A DNA stretch of 64,000 nt from Niveispirillum fermenti (GCF_048066175.1 NZ_JBLTXA010000014.1:1-64000), one strand, 5' to 3'; positions 7,496 to 15,854 are shown, counted from the first letter of the stretch. A program made the numbers and translations. The notes: generated by a model from the letters alone, not told the origin.

Positions 7496-9469
7496 TCAAT
7501 GATGACCGGGCATCACCGGTTTGCCATCCGTGCCGGGCAGCACGATCTGGACATTCTGCATCATGCCCTGGTCCTCATGGTCCAGGATGTGGCAATGCAG
7601 GACGAAGCTGCCGATATAGCGGTTATACCGGGTGCGGATCGTAATGATGGCATCGGTGCCTGTCATGATCGTGTCGCGCCACGTCCCCTTCATCCCGGCA
7701 TAGATGCCGCCGGTCAGTTCCTGTCCGGTGGTCTTGGACTTGATGGAGATGATCTCGAACGGATTGACATGGATATGGAACGGGTGGCTGACCCGGTCCG
7801 ACGACAGGCGCCATTCCTGGGCCGCCCCCAGCAGCAGCGTCTGGTTCATCACCGCCGGATCATAGGCCTTCCCATTGATCAGGTACCGTGACGGGCTTTC
7901 ATCGGTCAGGTTGAAGACGATGTCGATGGGGTCCACGCCTGTCTTCTGCCAACGCTCGATCTCCGCTTCGGTGATCGCCTGATGGGGCAGGTATTTGGTC
8001 AGCCGCATGCCATCGGCGCCGTTCAGGTCGGCCTTGACGATCGCGGCGACATCCGGCGGCAGGCGATCGGCCGACCGTGTGAGCTGTTCCTGCACGAAGG
8101 CGGCACTGTCGGCCACCTTGGCCGGGCCGGTGGCCCGGATGAAGCCGATGATCTTGGCATTGTCATTGTCGACGATCTGGTCGCCGGACTGGTCGGCGTC
8201 GTCATAGACGCAGTAATCCCCGGCTTCCGGCAGGACGAACAGAATATCGCTTCGATAGCCGGGCTGGAGGTTGTTGACGGTCTTCGCATAGATCGACGGC
8301 CGGGTCAGCCCGTCGACCGCCACCTCGTACTGGGTGACATCGGCACCGGCGCACAGGCCCTTCACCTCCGCCTCCTGGTCGCGGGCGCTGGTGATCCGGG
8401 TCAGGCGCCGGGCCGGATTGCTTACCTTGCGGATGCGCAGGTTGATCGTTTCCTCCACGCCGGCATGGATCAGCCGCCAGCGATAAAGCTGCCCGGCCTG
8501 CAATGTGTCGGTCCCGCGCACCACCCCATTGAACATGGTGTAGCGGCCGGATGCCTTCCATGCGCGGAAGTCGAACTGAGCGGCGAAGTTCTCGACCTTG
8601 CCGATGTCACCCTTGTCACAAATCCACCGGCCTCTGGCATCCGTCTTGATTTCCCCCTTGTTGTTGAAGCAGGCGTAAGGGATCTGCTGGATCAGCATCA
8701 CCTCTCCCGCGACACCACCGGCAGGCGCGAAGGGGGACAGCAGCGTGTCCAGATCGCCATTGCCGACCAGCGTGGGCGGGCGTGACCCGCGTACCACCAG
8801 GGCGCCGGCCATGCCGCTGCCCACCTGCATGGCCGTCGATCCATGCTTGTGCGGATGATACCAGAAGGTGCCGGCCGGATGATCCTCCGGCACATTATAT
8901 TCATACTGGAATTTCACCCGCGGCTTGATGGTCAGCAGCACATTGTCGCTGTTGCCCGTCGGGGAAACCCACAGCCCGTGGCTGTGCAGGTTGGTATCGT
9001 TGAAGCAGTGCGGCTGGTTGATGGGCATGGGCTGGCCATCGGGCTGCCGGCCGCAGAGCGGTTCGGGGTCCAGCCGGTTGTCCAGATTGATGCGCACCGT
9101 CTGGCCGGGATCCATCACGATCGTCGGAGCCATGAAGGCATCGCCATAGGATCGCAGCGAGACGGTGTCGTAGCTGTCCGTGGCGGGGTTGTAGATGCGG
9201 CCCGTCGTGTACTGGATGGGCAGGTCGTAATGCAGTTCCCGCCCCGCCCGGATGGCTGTTGCCAGTGCCCCCTGGCTCAACAGGTTGTACCCGCGCGGGT
9301 CGGCGGCATCGCGCGCCTGCTGCGGCACCGCGGACAGGACCGCAGGCGGTTCCAGTTCCCGGACGAGTTCGGCACGCTGCGCCGTGGCCGTGCCGCAGCC
9401 GGCCAGTAGCAGCAAGGCCGCCATGGCGATGCTCCGGCCGCGCCAGGGCTCCATACCAAGATCACCCAT
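7496..9469 (-). CDS. Multicopper oxidase lipoprotein
   Basis: A 657-aa exported multicopper oxidase. The N-terminus ends in the lipobox LLLLAGC, so it is probably lipid-anchored. All four copper-binding elements are present in order: HSHGLWVSPTG, WYHPHKHG, HPFHIHVNPF and HCHILDHEDQGMM; the last also supplies type 1 copper ligands. Family members oxidise metal ions or phenolics and reduce oxygen to water; a role in copper or manganese handling or phenol oxidation is possible. The chosen ATG at 9469 lies about seven bases after CGGGGGA; an ATG at 9475 is too close to that site. A 9-bp inverted repeat at 9485-9518 occupies the promoter region. Confidence 0.9.
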   Translation of the reverse strand: MGDLGMEPWRGRSIAMAALLLLAGCGTATAQRAELVRELEPPAVLSAVPQQARDAADPRGYNLLSQGALATAIRAGRELHYDLPIQYTTGRIYNPATDSYDTVSLRSYGDAFMAPTIVMDPGQTVRINLDNRLDPEPLCGRQPDGQPMPINQPHCFNDTNLHSHGLWVSPTGNSDNVLLTIKPRVKFQYEYNVPEDHPAGTFWYHPHKHGSTAMQVGSGMAGALVVRGSRPPTLVGNGDLDTLLSPFAPAGGVAGEVMLIQQIPYACFNNKGEIKTDARGRWICDKGDIGKVENFAAQFDFRAWKASGRYTMFNGVVRGTDTLQAGQLYRWRLIHAGVEETINLRIRKVSNPARRLTRITSARDQEAEVKGLCAGADVTQYEVAVDGLTRPSIYAKTVNNLQPGYRSDILFVLPEAGDYCVYDDADQSGDQIVDNDNAKIIGFIRATGPAKVADSAAFVQEQLTRSADRLPPDVAAIVKADLNGADGMRLTKYLPHQAITEAEIERWQKTGVDPIDIVFNLTDESPSRYLINGKAYDPAVMNQTLLLGAAQEWRLSSDRVSHPFHIHVNPFEIISIKSKTTGQELTGGIYAGMKGTWRDTIMTGTDAIITIRTRYNRYIGSFVLHCHILDHEDQGMMQNVQIVLPGTDGKPVMPGHH

Positions 9470-9484
9470 CACCATTCCCCCGTG

Positions 9485-9518
9485 AATTGATGGCCTATTG
9501 GTACTATGACCATCAATT
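9485..9518. promoter_or_regulatory. Inverted repeat upstream of the multicopper oxidase
   Basis: AATTGATGG (9485-9493) pairs with CCATCAATT (9510-9518) across a 16-base spacer, immediately upstream of the oxidase ribosome binding site. The spacing suits a dimeric regulator or a leader hairpin. It does not obviously match CueR-type copper operators. Confidence 0.4.
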
Positions 9519-9565
9519 TACGGGAGTGGCAATATACAATCCAGGATGGGATTAATGTCGTTGAA

Positions 9566-10291
9566 TTACGCGCTTGACGACTTTGTGTCGGCCGCTGGCG
9601 GCACGTCGTCGCTGGGCATGACGATGCCGCCCGACACCACCGCCTTCAGCCCGTCCTCCACGCTCATGCTCAAGGGGCGGACATCACTGCGCGGCACGAA
9701 GATCAGGTACCCGGACGTGGGGTTGGGGGTGGTGGGGACAAAGACATTGACCCAATCATCATAGCCGGCACCCAGCAGCGACTGCCGCAACTGCCCCTTC
9801 GTCGCGCCTGTGACGAAGGCGATGCACCAGGCGTCCTTGCGGGGATATTCGACCAGCACCACCTCGCGGAACGCATCGGATTGCTGCGTCAGCACGGTTT
9901 CGAATATCTGCTTGGTGGCCGAATAGATGCCGCGCATCACAGGCATGCGCCCCACCACACCTTCCCCCAGCCGGACCAGCAGCGCGCCGACGAAACCGGC
10001 AGAGCCCATGCCGACCAGGATCAGAAAGGCCAGCATGATCAGCAAACCCAGGCCCGGCAGGGTAAAGGGCAGGTACTGGTCCGGGTGGTACTGTGCCGGC
10101 AGCAGATTATTGACCAGCCCGTCGACCCAGTCGATTACCAGCCAGGCCAGATAGAGCGTGATGGAGATCGGGGCCGTCACCAGGATGCCGGTGAGCAGAT
10201 AGGCCTTCAGCCGGGCCCCCAGCGTCAGATGGAAGCTGGAGAACGGACCCCGCCGCTGCTGGGCCTCTCCGCCGCCATCCTGCTTCGCCAT
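9566..10291 (-). CDS. DUF502 family membrane protein
   Basis: A 241-aa inner-membrane protein matching the DUF502 family: an N-terminal LKAYLLTGILVTAPISITLYL helix, a second helix (LPGLGLLIMLAFLILVGMGS), the conserved RMPVMRGIYSATKQIFETVL segment, then a soluble VVLVEYPRKDAWCIAFVTG domain and an NPTSGYLIFVPRSD motif. The function of this family is not established. The open frame extends to 10537, but the ATG at 10291 follows AAGGAGAAACATC and begins the conserved region. The gene is divergent from a Crp/Fnr regulator whose promoter lies in the gap. Confidence 0.88.
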   Translation of the reverse strand: MAKQDGGGEAQQRRGPFSSFHLTLGARLKAYLLTGILVTAPISITLYLAWLVIDWVDGLVNNLLPAQYHPDQYLPFTLPGLGLLIMLAFLILVGMGSAGFVGALLVRLGEGVVGRMPVMRGIYSATKQIFETVLTQQSDAFREVVLVEYPRKDAWCIAFVTGATKGQLRQSLLGAGYDDWVNVFVPTTPNPTSGYLIFVPRSDVRPLSMSVEDGLKAVVSGGIVMPSDDVPPAADTKSSSA

Positions 10292-10344
10292 GATGTTTCT
10301 CCTTCTCGTCCCCGTGAACCATTTTCGATCGACACCGTAGCGGT

Positions 10345-10372
10345 TTGCAGCCGCGGCTCCTAGATATACAAT
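10345..10372 (+). promoter_or_regulatory. Candidate promoter of the Crp/Fnr gene
   Basis: TTGCAG (10345-10350) and TACAAT (10367-10372) are spaced by 16 bases, placing a transcription start near 10379 and the GTG start about 23 bases further on. The -10 matches consensus at five positions. Confidence 0.5.
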
Positions 10373-10401
10373 CCTGTGGAACCAATCATCGGACGCCCGA
10401 C

Positions 10402-11103
10402 GTGAGCGACTCCCCCTCCGCCAATCTCGACCGGATCGACCTTCTGCAATGCCTGACATCCGACGCGCGGGCCGCCATCGCGCGGCAATGCAGTTGGCGG
10501 CATTTCCACCCGCATGAACAGATCGTCGACCGGTCATCCGACAGCCGCGACGTCTGCCTGATCGTCGAAGGACGGGTGCGGGTCGTGAACTATTCCCTTT
10601 CCGGCCGGGAAATCACCTTCGACGATATCGAATCGGGTGGCTATCTGGGGGAATTGTCGGCCATCGATGGCGGCTCCCGGTCTGCCAGCATCGTGGCGCT
10701 GACCGACACGCTGGTGGCCTTCATGTCGCCGCGCCTGTTCCTGGAAACAGTCACCAACAACCCCACCGTGGCGGCCATCGTCATGCGGCGCCTGGCCCAG
10801 ATCGTGCGCACCTCCACCGGCCGCATCATGGACCTGTCGACACTGGGCGCCAACAACCGGGTGCATGCCGAATTGCTGCGTCTGGCCAAGGCCGGGCTGA
10901 AGCCCGATGGCCGGTCGGCGGAGATCACGCCCGTGCCCATCCATTCCGACATTGCCAGCCGCGTTTCCACCACGCGCGAAACCGTGGCGCGCGTGATGAG
11001 CGACCTGGCCCGCGACAATATCGTGATCCGCCAGGGCAACAGCCTGATCATCCCCGATTTCGGCCGGCTGGAAGAGATGGTGGAGGAGGTGCGCGGTGAC
11101 TGA
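10402..11103 (+). CDS. Crp/Fnr-family transcriptional regulator
   Basis: A 233-aa regulator with a cyclic-nucleotide-binding-like fold (residues 10-120, including GGYLGELSAIDGGSRSASIVA, close to the phosphate-binding cassette of Crp) and a C-terminal winged helix (SDIASRVSTTRETVARVMSD). There is no N-terminal cysteine cluster, so it is not an oxygen-sensing Fnr. I chose the GTG at 10402; a TTG at 10345 would overlap the apparent promoter. A transcription terminator with eight T residues lies 180 bases downstream, beyond a candidate small RNA. Binding of cAMP is plausible but not proven, since these proteins diverge in ligand. Confidence 0.9.
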   Translation: MSDSPSANLDRIDLLQCLTSDARAAIARQCSWRHFHPHEQIVDRSSDSRDVCLIVEGRVRVVNYSLSGREITFDDIESGGYLGELSAIDGGSRSASIVALTDTLVAFMSPRLFLETVTNNPTVAAIVMRRLAQIVRTSTGRIMDLSTLGANNRVHAELLRLAKAGLKPDGRSAEITPVPIHSDIASRVSTTRETVARVMSDLARDNIVIRQGNSLIIPDFGRLEEMVEEVRGD

Positions 11104-11215
11104 TGGGCTGGGCCGCGTTTTGTGCATCGGCTGAAATATGAACTTTTTTGTGTGTGACACCGCCGCAACGCTTTTTAGGCTTTTAAACAGCGCCGGGATG
11201 CATTATAAGAAAGTG

Positions 11216-11312
11216 ACTTGACCGTTGCATTAGGGCAACTGTCAGGGACTTTACCTCCTTATGAGGCTCCCTTCATCTCTGCCGGCTGCGCTTCCGCAGC
11301 CGGCTTTTTTTT
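11216..11312 (+). ncRNA. Candidate small RNA with an anti-Shine-Dalgarno loop
   Basis: Upstream, TATAAG (11204-11209) could serve as a -10 element, with a weak TTTTAA at -35. The predicted transcript of about 97 bases has a first stem (GTTGC-ATTAGG-GCAAC), a second small stem CCTC-CTTAT-GAGG whose 5' side is part of ACCTCCTT, the same sequence as the 16S rRNA anti-Shine-Dalgarno end, and a GC-rich terminator stem with eight T residues. Exposed CCUCC motifs are typical of alphaproteobacterial trans-acting small RNAs. It could equally be just the 3' region of the upstream regulator mRNA. Confidence 0.45.
11281..11312 (+). terminator. Intrinsic terminator
   Basis: GCCGGCTGCG (11281-11290) and CGCAGCCGGC (11295-11304) form a perfect 10-bp stem with a CTTC tetraloop followed by eight T residues. 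It is the strongest intrinsic terminator in the window. Confidence 0.92.
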
Positions 11313-11447
11313 GGCCAGTCGGCAGGACGACAAGGATGTCATGAATGGGCGGCAGAAGCCAGCCCGCGTCTATGCGCCGTTACGGCCGCCGCCCTATTCA
11401 AATGGAAATGTCACAGCCCCGGCAGTCTGCCTGCCCGTTCAATACGC

Positions 11448-11765
11448 TCAATTATTGATGCGGGCAAATTCCCGGAAGGTAACGGCGATCTTGTCCTCGA
11501 CGATGGTCACCTCGCCGCGCCCGACCATCCGGCCAGAGACAACGATGTCGGACAGGTCGTCGATTTTACGGTCCAGTTCCACGATGGCCCCGCGGCCCAG
11601 CTTCAACAGGTCCCGCACGCGGATGTTGGAGGTGCCGAGCACGACGCTCATCTCCACTTCCGTGTCATAGACGGCGGAGATTTCCTGTTGTTCGGGCAAG
11701 GCGCGGACGGAACCGCCGCTGGCCATCTCGCCGAACATCGCATCGATATCGTCCTGATCGGGCAT
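11448..11765 (-). CDS. fliN: Flagellar motor switch protein FliN
   Basis: A 105-aa protein with a FliN/SpoA C-terminal domain: VYDTEVEMSVVLGTSNIRVRDLLKLGRGAIVELDRKIDD, then VSGRMVGRGEVTIVEDKIAVTF. The short acidic N-terminus (MPDQDDIDAMFGEM) is like that of FliN and FliM. FliN sits at the base of the flagellar C-ring with FliM and FliG and helps reverse rotation. The start ATG at 11765 follows GGGGTCAGGGGC. It is not beside fliM or fliG here; instead it lies downstream of a DNA glycosylase gene on the same strand and close to the flgF operon on the other strand. Confidence 0.9.
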   Translation of the reverse strand: MPDQDDIDAMFGEMASGGSVRALPEQQEISAVYDTEVEMSVVLGTSNIRVRDLLKLGRGAIVELDRKIDDLSDIVVSGRMVGRGEVTIVEDKIAVTFREFARINN

Positions 11766-11803
11766 GCCCCTGACCCCGGAAAAGCCGCTGTGGAAGGTAG
11801 ACC

Positions 11804-12331
11804 CTACCTTATCACGGACCGGCCCCGTCTTGCAGCGACAAAGGCGGCAGCCTCCTGCCAGGGGCCCAGCGAGAAGGAACGGCGGGCCTGGCCGGAAGGA
11901 GAGGGCAGCACGAACAGGGCGACCCCCTCCCAATCCACCGGCTGCCGCCCCCACGGGATCGGCGCGGCGGCCCCCAGGAACAGCCGGGCGCCATTCTTGG
12001 ACGTGAAGGCGATGCCGGCCGGACGATGATGCCGCATCTTCTCCATGAAACCCGGCACGTCGAAGCCATCCGGCGTCAGGTCGGCATCATTGCCGATTTC
12101 CACCTTGTTCAGGTCGGTCAGGCCCAGCCCCAAATCATTCATACGGTCGAAATCGGCCGCGCGCCAGCCTGCCGGCACCAGGCCCAGGCGTGCCAGCGTC
12201 GGCCAGAAGGCATTGCCGGGATTGGCATAATAAGCGCCCTTCGCCGCAGAGACACGGGACGGCGCCGTACCGCAAAAGACGAGGTGGAGGCCGGGAACCA
12301 GGATATCGGGCAGGATCATGATGGCCGGCAT
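11804..12331 (-). CDS. mug: Mug/TDG-type mismatch-specific uracil-DNA glycosylase
   Basis: A 175-aa enzyme of the Mug/thymine-DNA-glycosylase branch. The N-terminal motif is LVFCGTAPSRVSAAKGAYYANPGNAFW (shortened here: GTAPS then NPGNAFW), which forms the active-site water and base pocket; NDLGLGLTDLNK and LPSPSGQARR near the C-terminus are also family segments. These proteins remove uracil or ethenocytosine from mispairs in base-excision repair. Note that N in the GINPG-type motif is replaced by GTAPS, as in several alphaproteobacterial members. The start at 12331 has a GGGGGCGGC upstream; the ATG at 12319 is an alternative. It ends 38 bases before fliN and may be cotranscribed with it. Confidence 0.82.
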   Translation of the reverse strand: MPAIMILPDILVPGLHLVFCGTAPSRVSAAKGAYYANPGNAFWPTLARLGLVPAGWRAADFDRMNDLGLGLTDLNKVEIGNDADLTPDGFDVPGFMEKMRHHRPAGIAFTSKNGARLFLGAAAPIPWGRQPVDWEGVALFVLPSPSGQARRSFSLGPWQEAAAFVAARRGRSVIR

Positions 12332-12393
12332 TATTTGCCGCCCCCGTCTTCCACGCAATGGAAAAGCGCAGAATTCTGGCGTTTCACCAGGGA

Positions 12394-12409
12394 TGGCACG
12401 CCCCTTGCT
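12394..12409 (+). promoter_or_regulatory. Sigma-54 promoter of the flgF operon
   Basis: TGGCACGCCCCTTGCT matches the sigma-54 consensus (TGGCACG-N4-TTGCW) with the GG and GC dinucleotides exactly ten bases apart. A start about 12 bases downstream would give a leader of some 50 bases before the flgF ATG at 12470. Class II/III flagellar operons in alphaproteobacteria commonly use sigma-54. Confidence 0.85.
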
Positions 12410-12469
12410 TATCATTTTCCCGAACACAGGGCCGCCCCGGCCATCACGTGTCACGAGGAAGTGGAAGCG

Positions 12470-13192
12470 ATGGAAAACTCACTCTACATCACCCTGTCCC
12501 GCCAGGAAGTCCTGCGCCGGCAGTTGGAAGTGGTGTCGAACAACATCGCCAACATGAACACCACGGGCTTCAAGTCGCAGCGCATGCTGTTCCTGGAATA
12601 TCTGGAGCGTCCGGACCGCCAGGGCGACCGGATGAGCTTCGTCCAGGATTACGGCCTGCTGCGCAATGTCGATGTGGGTCCGTTGAACGTGACCAATAAC
12701 GAGATGGATGTCGCCTTGCGCGGCGAGGGTTATTTCGTTCTCGAAACACTTTCCGGCCCCCGCTACACCCGCGGCGGCGCCCTGCAGCTCAATGCCGATC
12801 GCGAGATCGTTGACCGCGCCGGCCTACCGCTGTTGGACACCAACAACCAGCGCATCGTGCTGCCGGCCGACAGCGTCCAGGTCCATATCGCCGGCGACGG
12901 CAGCATCAGCACCGAGAACGGCCCCCTGGCCCAGCTCAAGGTCGTCACCTTTGCCGATCAGCAGCGGATGATGGAACTGGGCGGCGGGCTGTACGAGACC
13001 AACCAGGAAGAAATTGCCGTGGCACAGCCCGAGGTCAGCCAGGGGGCCATCGAAGGGTCCAACGTGCAGGGCGTGGTGGAGATGACGCAGATGATCGATG
13101 TGCTGCGCACCTACCAGAGCGTCCAGAAACTGATCGATACCGAACATGAGCGCATCCGTGGCGCCATCGGCAAACTCACCCGCGTTCAGTAA
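12470..13192 (+). CDS. flgF: Flagellar basal-body rod protein FlgF
   Basis: A 240-aa proximal-rod protein. It has the N-terminal flagellar rod motif (ITLSRQEVLRRQLEVVSNNIANMNTTGFKSQ), the FlgE/F/G-type central region, and the C-terminal helix (VEMTQMIDVLRTYQSVQKLI) that packs in the rod. ANMNTTGFK is the classic signature of this protein group. The ATG at 12470 follows GAGGAAGTGGAAGCG. The gene is the first of flgF-flgG-flgA-flgH and sits behind a sigma-54 promoter. FlgF rather than FlgG is assigned from length and position directly before a second, more FlgG-like gene. Confidence 0.93.
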   Translation: MENSLYITLSRQEVLRRQLEVVSNNIANMNTTGFKSQRMLFLEYLERPDRQGDRMSFVQDYGLLRNVDVGPLNVTNNEMDVALRGEGYFVLETLSGPRYTRGGALQLNADREIVDRAGLPLLDTNNQRIVLPADSVQVHIAGDGSISTENGPLAQLKVVTFADQQRMMELGGGLYETNQEEIAVAQPEVSQGAIEGSNVQGVVEMTQMIDVLRTYQSVQKLIDTEHERIRGAIGKLTRVQ

Positions 13193-13218
13193 GCAAGCCA
13201 GCAGGAAGGATCGGAACC

Positions 13219-14004
13219 ATGCGTAGCCTCTCTATCGGCGCCACCGGCATGCTGGCCCAGCAGCTCAACGTCGAAACCATTTCCAACAACATCGCCAACA
13301 TGACGACGACCGGTTACAAGCGTCAGCGGGCCGAATTCCAGGACCTGCTGTACCAGAACCAGCGCCGCGTCGGCTCCACCTCCTCCGACGCCGGCACGAT
13401 CGTGCCGTCGGGCATCCAGGTGGGCACGGGCGTGAAGGCCGCCGCCATCTACCGCATCAACGAGCAGGGCAACATCAACCCCACCGGCAACACGCTGGAT
13501 CTGGCCATCAATGGCCAGGGCTATTTCCAGGTCGAACTGCCCAACGGGGAAACAGCCTATACCCGCGCCGGCTCGCTCCAGCTCAATGCCGAGGGCACCA
13601 TCGTGACGGCCGATGGCTATCAGGTGCTGCCCGGCATCGTGATCCCGCAGAACACGATCGACATCACCGTGAACCCGAACGGCGAGGTGCTGGCCAAGAT
13701 CGACGGGCAGATCGAGCCGCAGAATGTCGGCCAGATCCAGCTTGCCACCTTCCCCAACACGGCCGGCCTGGAAGCCATCGGCGACAACCTGCTGCTGGAA
13801 ACCCCGGCATCGGGCGCCGCCATTGAAGGCCCGCCGGGCGCACCGGGCTTCGGCCGCATCATGCAGGGGGCGGTGGAAACCTCCAACGTGAACATCGTGG
13901 CGGAGATCACCCAGCTCATCACCGCACAGCGTGCCTACGAGATGAACTCCCGCGTCATCTCCACCACCGACCAGATGATGCAGTCGGTCAGCCAGCTCCG
14001 CTGA
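13219..14004 (+). CDS. flgG: Flagellar distal rod protein FlgG
   Basis: A 261-aa distal-rod protein with the start MRSLSIGATGMLAQQLNVET and NNIANMTTTGYKRQRAEFQD; the latter includes the FlgG-typical region. Central beta-rich domain and C-terminal VNIVAEITQLITAQRAYEMN, SRVISTTDQMM complete the family pattern. FlgG forms the distal rod that passes through the P and L rings. It lies 26 bases after flgF with an AGGAAGGA ribosome binding site, so it is in the same operon. Length and motif match are standard. Confidence 0.96.
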   Translation: MRSLSIGATGMLAQQLNVETISNNIANMTTTGYKRQRAEFQDLLYQNQRRVGSTSSDAGTIVPSGIQVGTGVKAAAIYRINEQGNINPTGNTLDLAINGQGYFQVELPNGETAYTRAGSLQLNAEGTIVTADGYQVLPGIVIPQNTIDITVNPNGEVLAKIDGQIEPQNVGQIQLATFPNTAGLEAIGDNLLLETPASGAAIEGPPGAPGFGRIMQGAVETSNVNIVAEITQLITAQRAYEMNSRVISTTDQMMQSVSQLR

Positions 14005-14050
14005 TCCCGACCTGACCGCACCGACCCAGCCCGCCCAGGGAGATCCCGCC

Positions 14051-15031
14051 ATGATCCGCTTCGCCGCCCTGCTGCTTGCCGCCACGCTGCTGACCGGCCC
14101 CGCCGTCGCCGCCACGCTGAAGCCGGCCGCCACGGTCCATGGCGACCAGATTCTGCTGGGGGACCTGTTCGACGGGCTGACGGCCGATCAGGCCATGCGG
14201 CCCGTGATGATCGCCCCGGCGCCGGGGCGGCAGGCGGGCCTGGATGCCCCCACCCTGACACGTCTGGCCGCCGCCAACGGCATCGGCTGGGCCGCCACCA
14301 GCGGGGCGGACCGCGTACAGGTCGAGCGTGCCTCTGTGGAAGTGACGACGCAGGCCATCACGGACGGGCTGCGCAACGCCATGCTGGACACCGGCGCCGC
14401 GGACGGGATCGAGCTGCTGCTGGATAATCGCACGCTGAGCTTCTTTCTGCCGGCCGGCAACGATGCCTCGGTCCGGGTGGAAAAACTTGCCTATGACGCC
14501 CAGCGCGCGCGGCTGACGGCCGATCTCGTGATCCCGGCCACCGGGCCGGAGCAGATCCGCCAGACCGTCGGCGCCCGCGTGGTCGACATGGTGGAACTGC
14601 CGGTGCTGGCCCGCCGCATGGCCGGTGGCGAGGTGATCGGTGAGGGAGACATCACCTATATCAGCCAGCCTCGGGACCGGGTCCAGGCGGGAACCGTCAC
14701 CGATGTCTCTGAAATGATTGGGAAAAGCCTTCGCCGTGCGGTGGCGCCCAACCGTGCCGTCAATGGCCGCGACGTGCGCGAACCCGTCGTTGTCGGACGT
14801 GGCCAGACCGTGACGATCCAGTTGCAATCCTCCGTCATGACGCTGACGGCATCGGGGCGGGCGCTGACGGACGGCGCGATGGGCGAGTTGGTACGGATTG
14901 TGAATACATCCTCCAACAGAGTGATCGAGGCGATCGTGGCCGGCCCCAATCTGGTGACCGTCCTGCCCGCCGGCCAGATCGCCGCCCCCATCACCCCGTC
15001 CACGGGCATGGCAAAAACCGCCGCCCGCTGA
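14051..15031 (+). CDS. flgA: Flagellar P-ring assembly chaperone FlgA
   Basis: A 326-aa periplasmic protein with a cleavable signal (MIRFAALLLAATLLTGPAVA). The C-terminal half carries the SAF domain and ChapFlgA region: VLARRMAGGEVIGEGDITYI, then IGKSLRRAVAPNRAVNGRDV and VTIQLQSSVMTLTASGRALT. FlgA helps FlgI assemble into the periplasmic P ring. The N-terminal half is longer and less conserved, common in alphaproteobacteria. It starts 46 bases after flgG with an AGGGAGATC site and is followed by flgH after 11 bases. The flgI gene that usually follows flgH is not in this window. Confidence 0.92.
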   Translation: MIRFAALLLAATLLTGPAVAATLKPAATVHGDQILLGDLFDGLTADQAMRPVMIAPAPGRQAGLDAPTLTRLAAANGIGWAATSGADRVQVERASVEVTTQAITDGLRNAMLDTGAADGIELLLDNRTLSFFLPAGNDASVRVEKLAYDAQRARLTADLVIPATGPEQIRQTVGARVVDMVELPVLARRMAGGEVIGEGDITYISQPRDRVQAGTVTDVSEMIGKSLRRAVAPNRAVNGRDVREPVVVGRGQTVTIQLQSSVMTLTASGRALTDGAMGELVRIVNTSSNRVIEAIVAGPNLVTVLPAGQIAAPITPSTGMAKTAAR

Positions 15032-15042
15032 GGAGAACCGAA

Positions 15043-15810
15043 ATGTCCGCCCGTACCGCGCCGATCGCCCGCTCCGTTCGTACCCTGGCCCTGCTGTCCG
15101 CCACCGCGCTTCTGGCCACCGGCTGCGTCACCGACAAGCTGGCCGCCGTGGGCCGGACACCGGCCCTGTCGGGGATCGAGGACCCATCCCGCGCACCGAA
15201 CTACCGCCCCGTGCATCTGCCCATGCCCGATGCGCCGGTGCAGGACCGCCAGGCCAATTCCCTGTGGCGGGCCGGTGCCCGCGCCTTCTTCAAGGATCAG
15301 CGGGCCGGCCGTGTGGGGGACATCCTGACCGTCACCATCCAGATCAACGACAGGGCACAGTTGCAGAACAATACCAGCCGCAGCCGCGATGGCAGCGACA
15401 GCCTGGGCATCCCCAACCTGTTCGGCCTGGAAGCCAGCACCAACAACATCCTGCCCGACACGGTGTCGGCCGCCAGCCTGGTCAGTGCCAACGGCACGTC
15501 CAACAGCACGGGCACGGGCCAGATCCAGCGGCAGGAACAGATCAACATGCAGGTGGCCGCCCTGATCGTTCAGGTCCTGCCCAACGGCAACATGGTCGTC
15601 AACGGCAAGCAAGAGGTGCGCGTCAACAACGAGGTGCGCGAACTGACCCTGACCGGCATCATCCGGCCGGAGGACATCACCTCGGCCAACACCATTTCCT
15701 ATGAAAAAATTGCCGAGGCCCGCATCTCCTATGGTGGCCGCGGCCATATCAGCGATGTGCAGGCGCCCCGCTGGGGCCAGCAGGTGCTGGAGGCGATCAG
15801 CCCGTTCTGA
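15043..15810 (+). CDS. flgH: Flagellar L-ring lipoprotein FlgH
   Basis: A 255-aa outer-membrane lipoprotein; the signal ends in the lipobox LLATGC. Motifs include NSLWRAGARAFFKDQRAGRVGDILTV, INDRAQLQNNTSRSR, VLPNGNMVVNGKQEVRVNNE and IRPEDITSANTISYEKIAEARISYGGRG, shortened here to the essential parts: these are the main conserved blocks of FlgH. The protein forms the L ring that lets the rod pass the outer membrane. It is the last gene of the sigma-54 operon and converges with a chemoreceptor gene; a 9-bp hairpin (15833-15854) lies between. Confidence 0.95.
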   Translation: MSARTAPIARSVRTLALLSATALLATGCVTDKLAAVGRTPALSGIEDPSRAPNYRPVHLPMPDAPVQDRQANSLWRAGARAFFKDQRAGRVGDILTVTIQINDRAQLQNNTSRSRDGSDSLGIPNLFGLEASTNNILPDTVSAASLVSANGTSNSTGTGQIQRQEQINMQVAALIVQVLPNGNMVVNGKQEVRVNNEVRELTLTGIIRPEDITSANTISYEKIAEARISYGGRGHISDVQAPRWGQQVLEAISPF

Positions 15811-15832
15811 TCCCCCACCCTTTTTTCACCAG

Positions 15833-15854
15833 CCCGGTGGCCGTCGCCACCGGG
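15833..15854. terminator. Hairpin between flgH and the chemoreceptor gene
   Basis: CCCGGTGGC (15833-15841) and GCCACCGGG (15846-15854) form a perfect stem with a four-base loop. The T-run (15821-15826) precedes the stem on the plus strand, so it is not a standard intrinsic terminator for either gene, though its place between convergent genes suggests that role. Confidence 0.4.

Larger units (their letters stand above)
11104..11447. other. Gap between crp-type gene and fliN
   Basis: This 344-base gap holds a candidate small RNA ending in a strong terminator (11216-11312). The remaining 135 bases up to the fliN stop show no clear gene; short frames there have no domain support. Confidence 0.5.
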
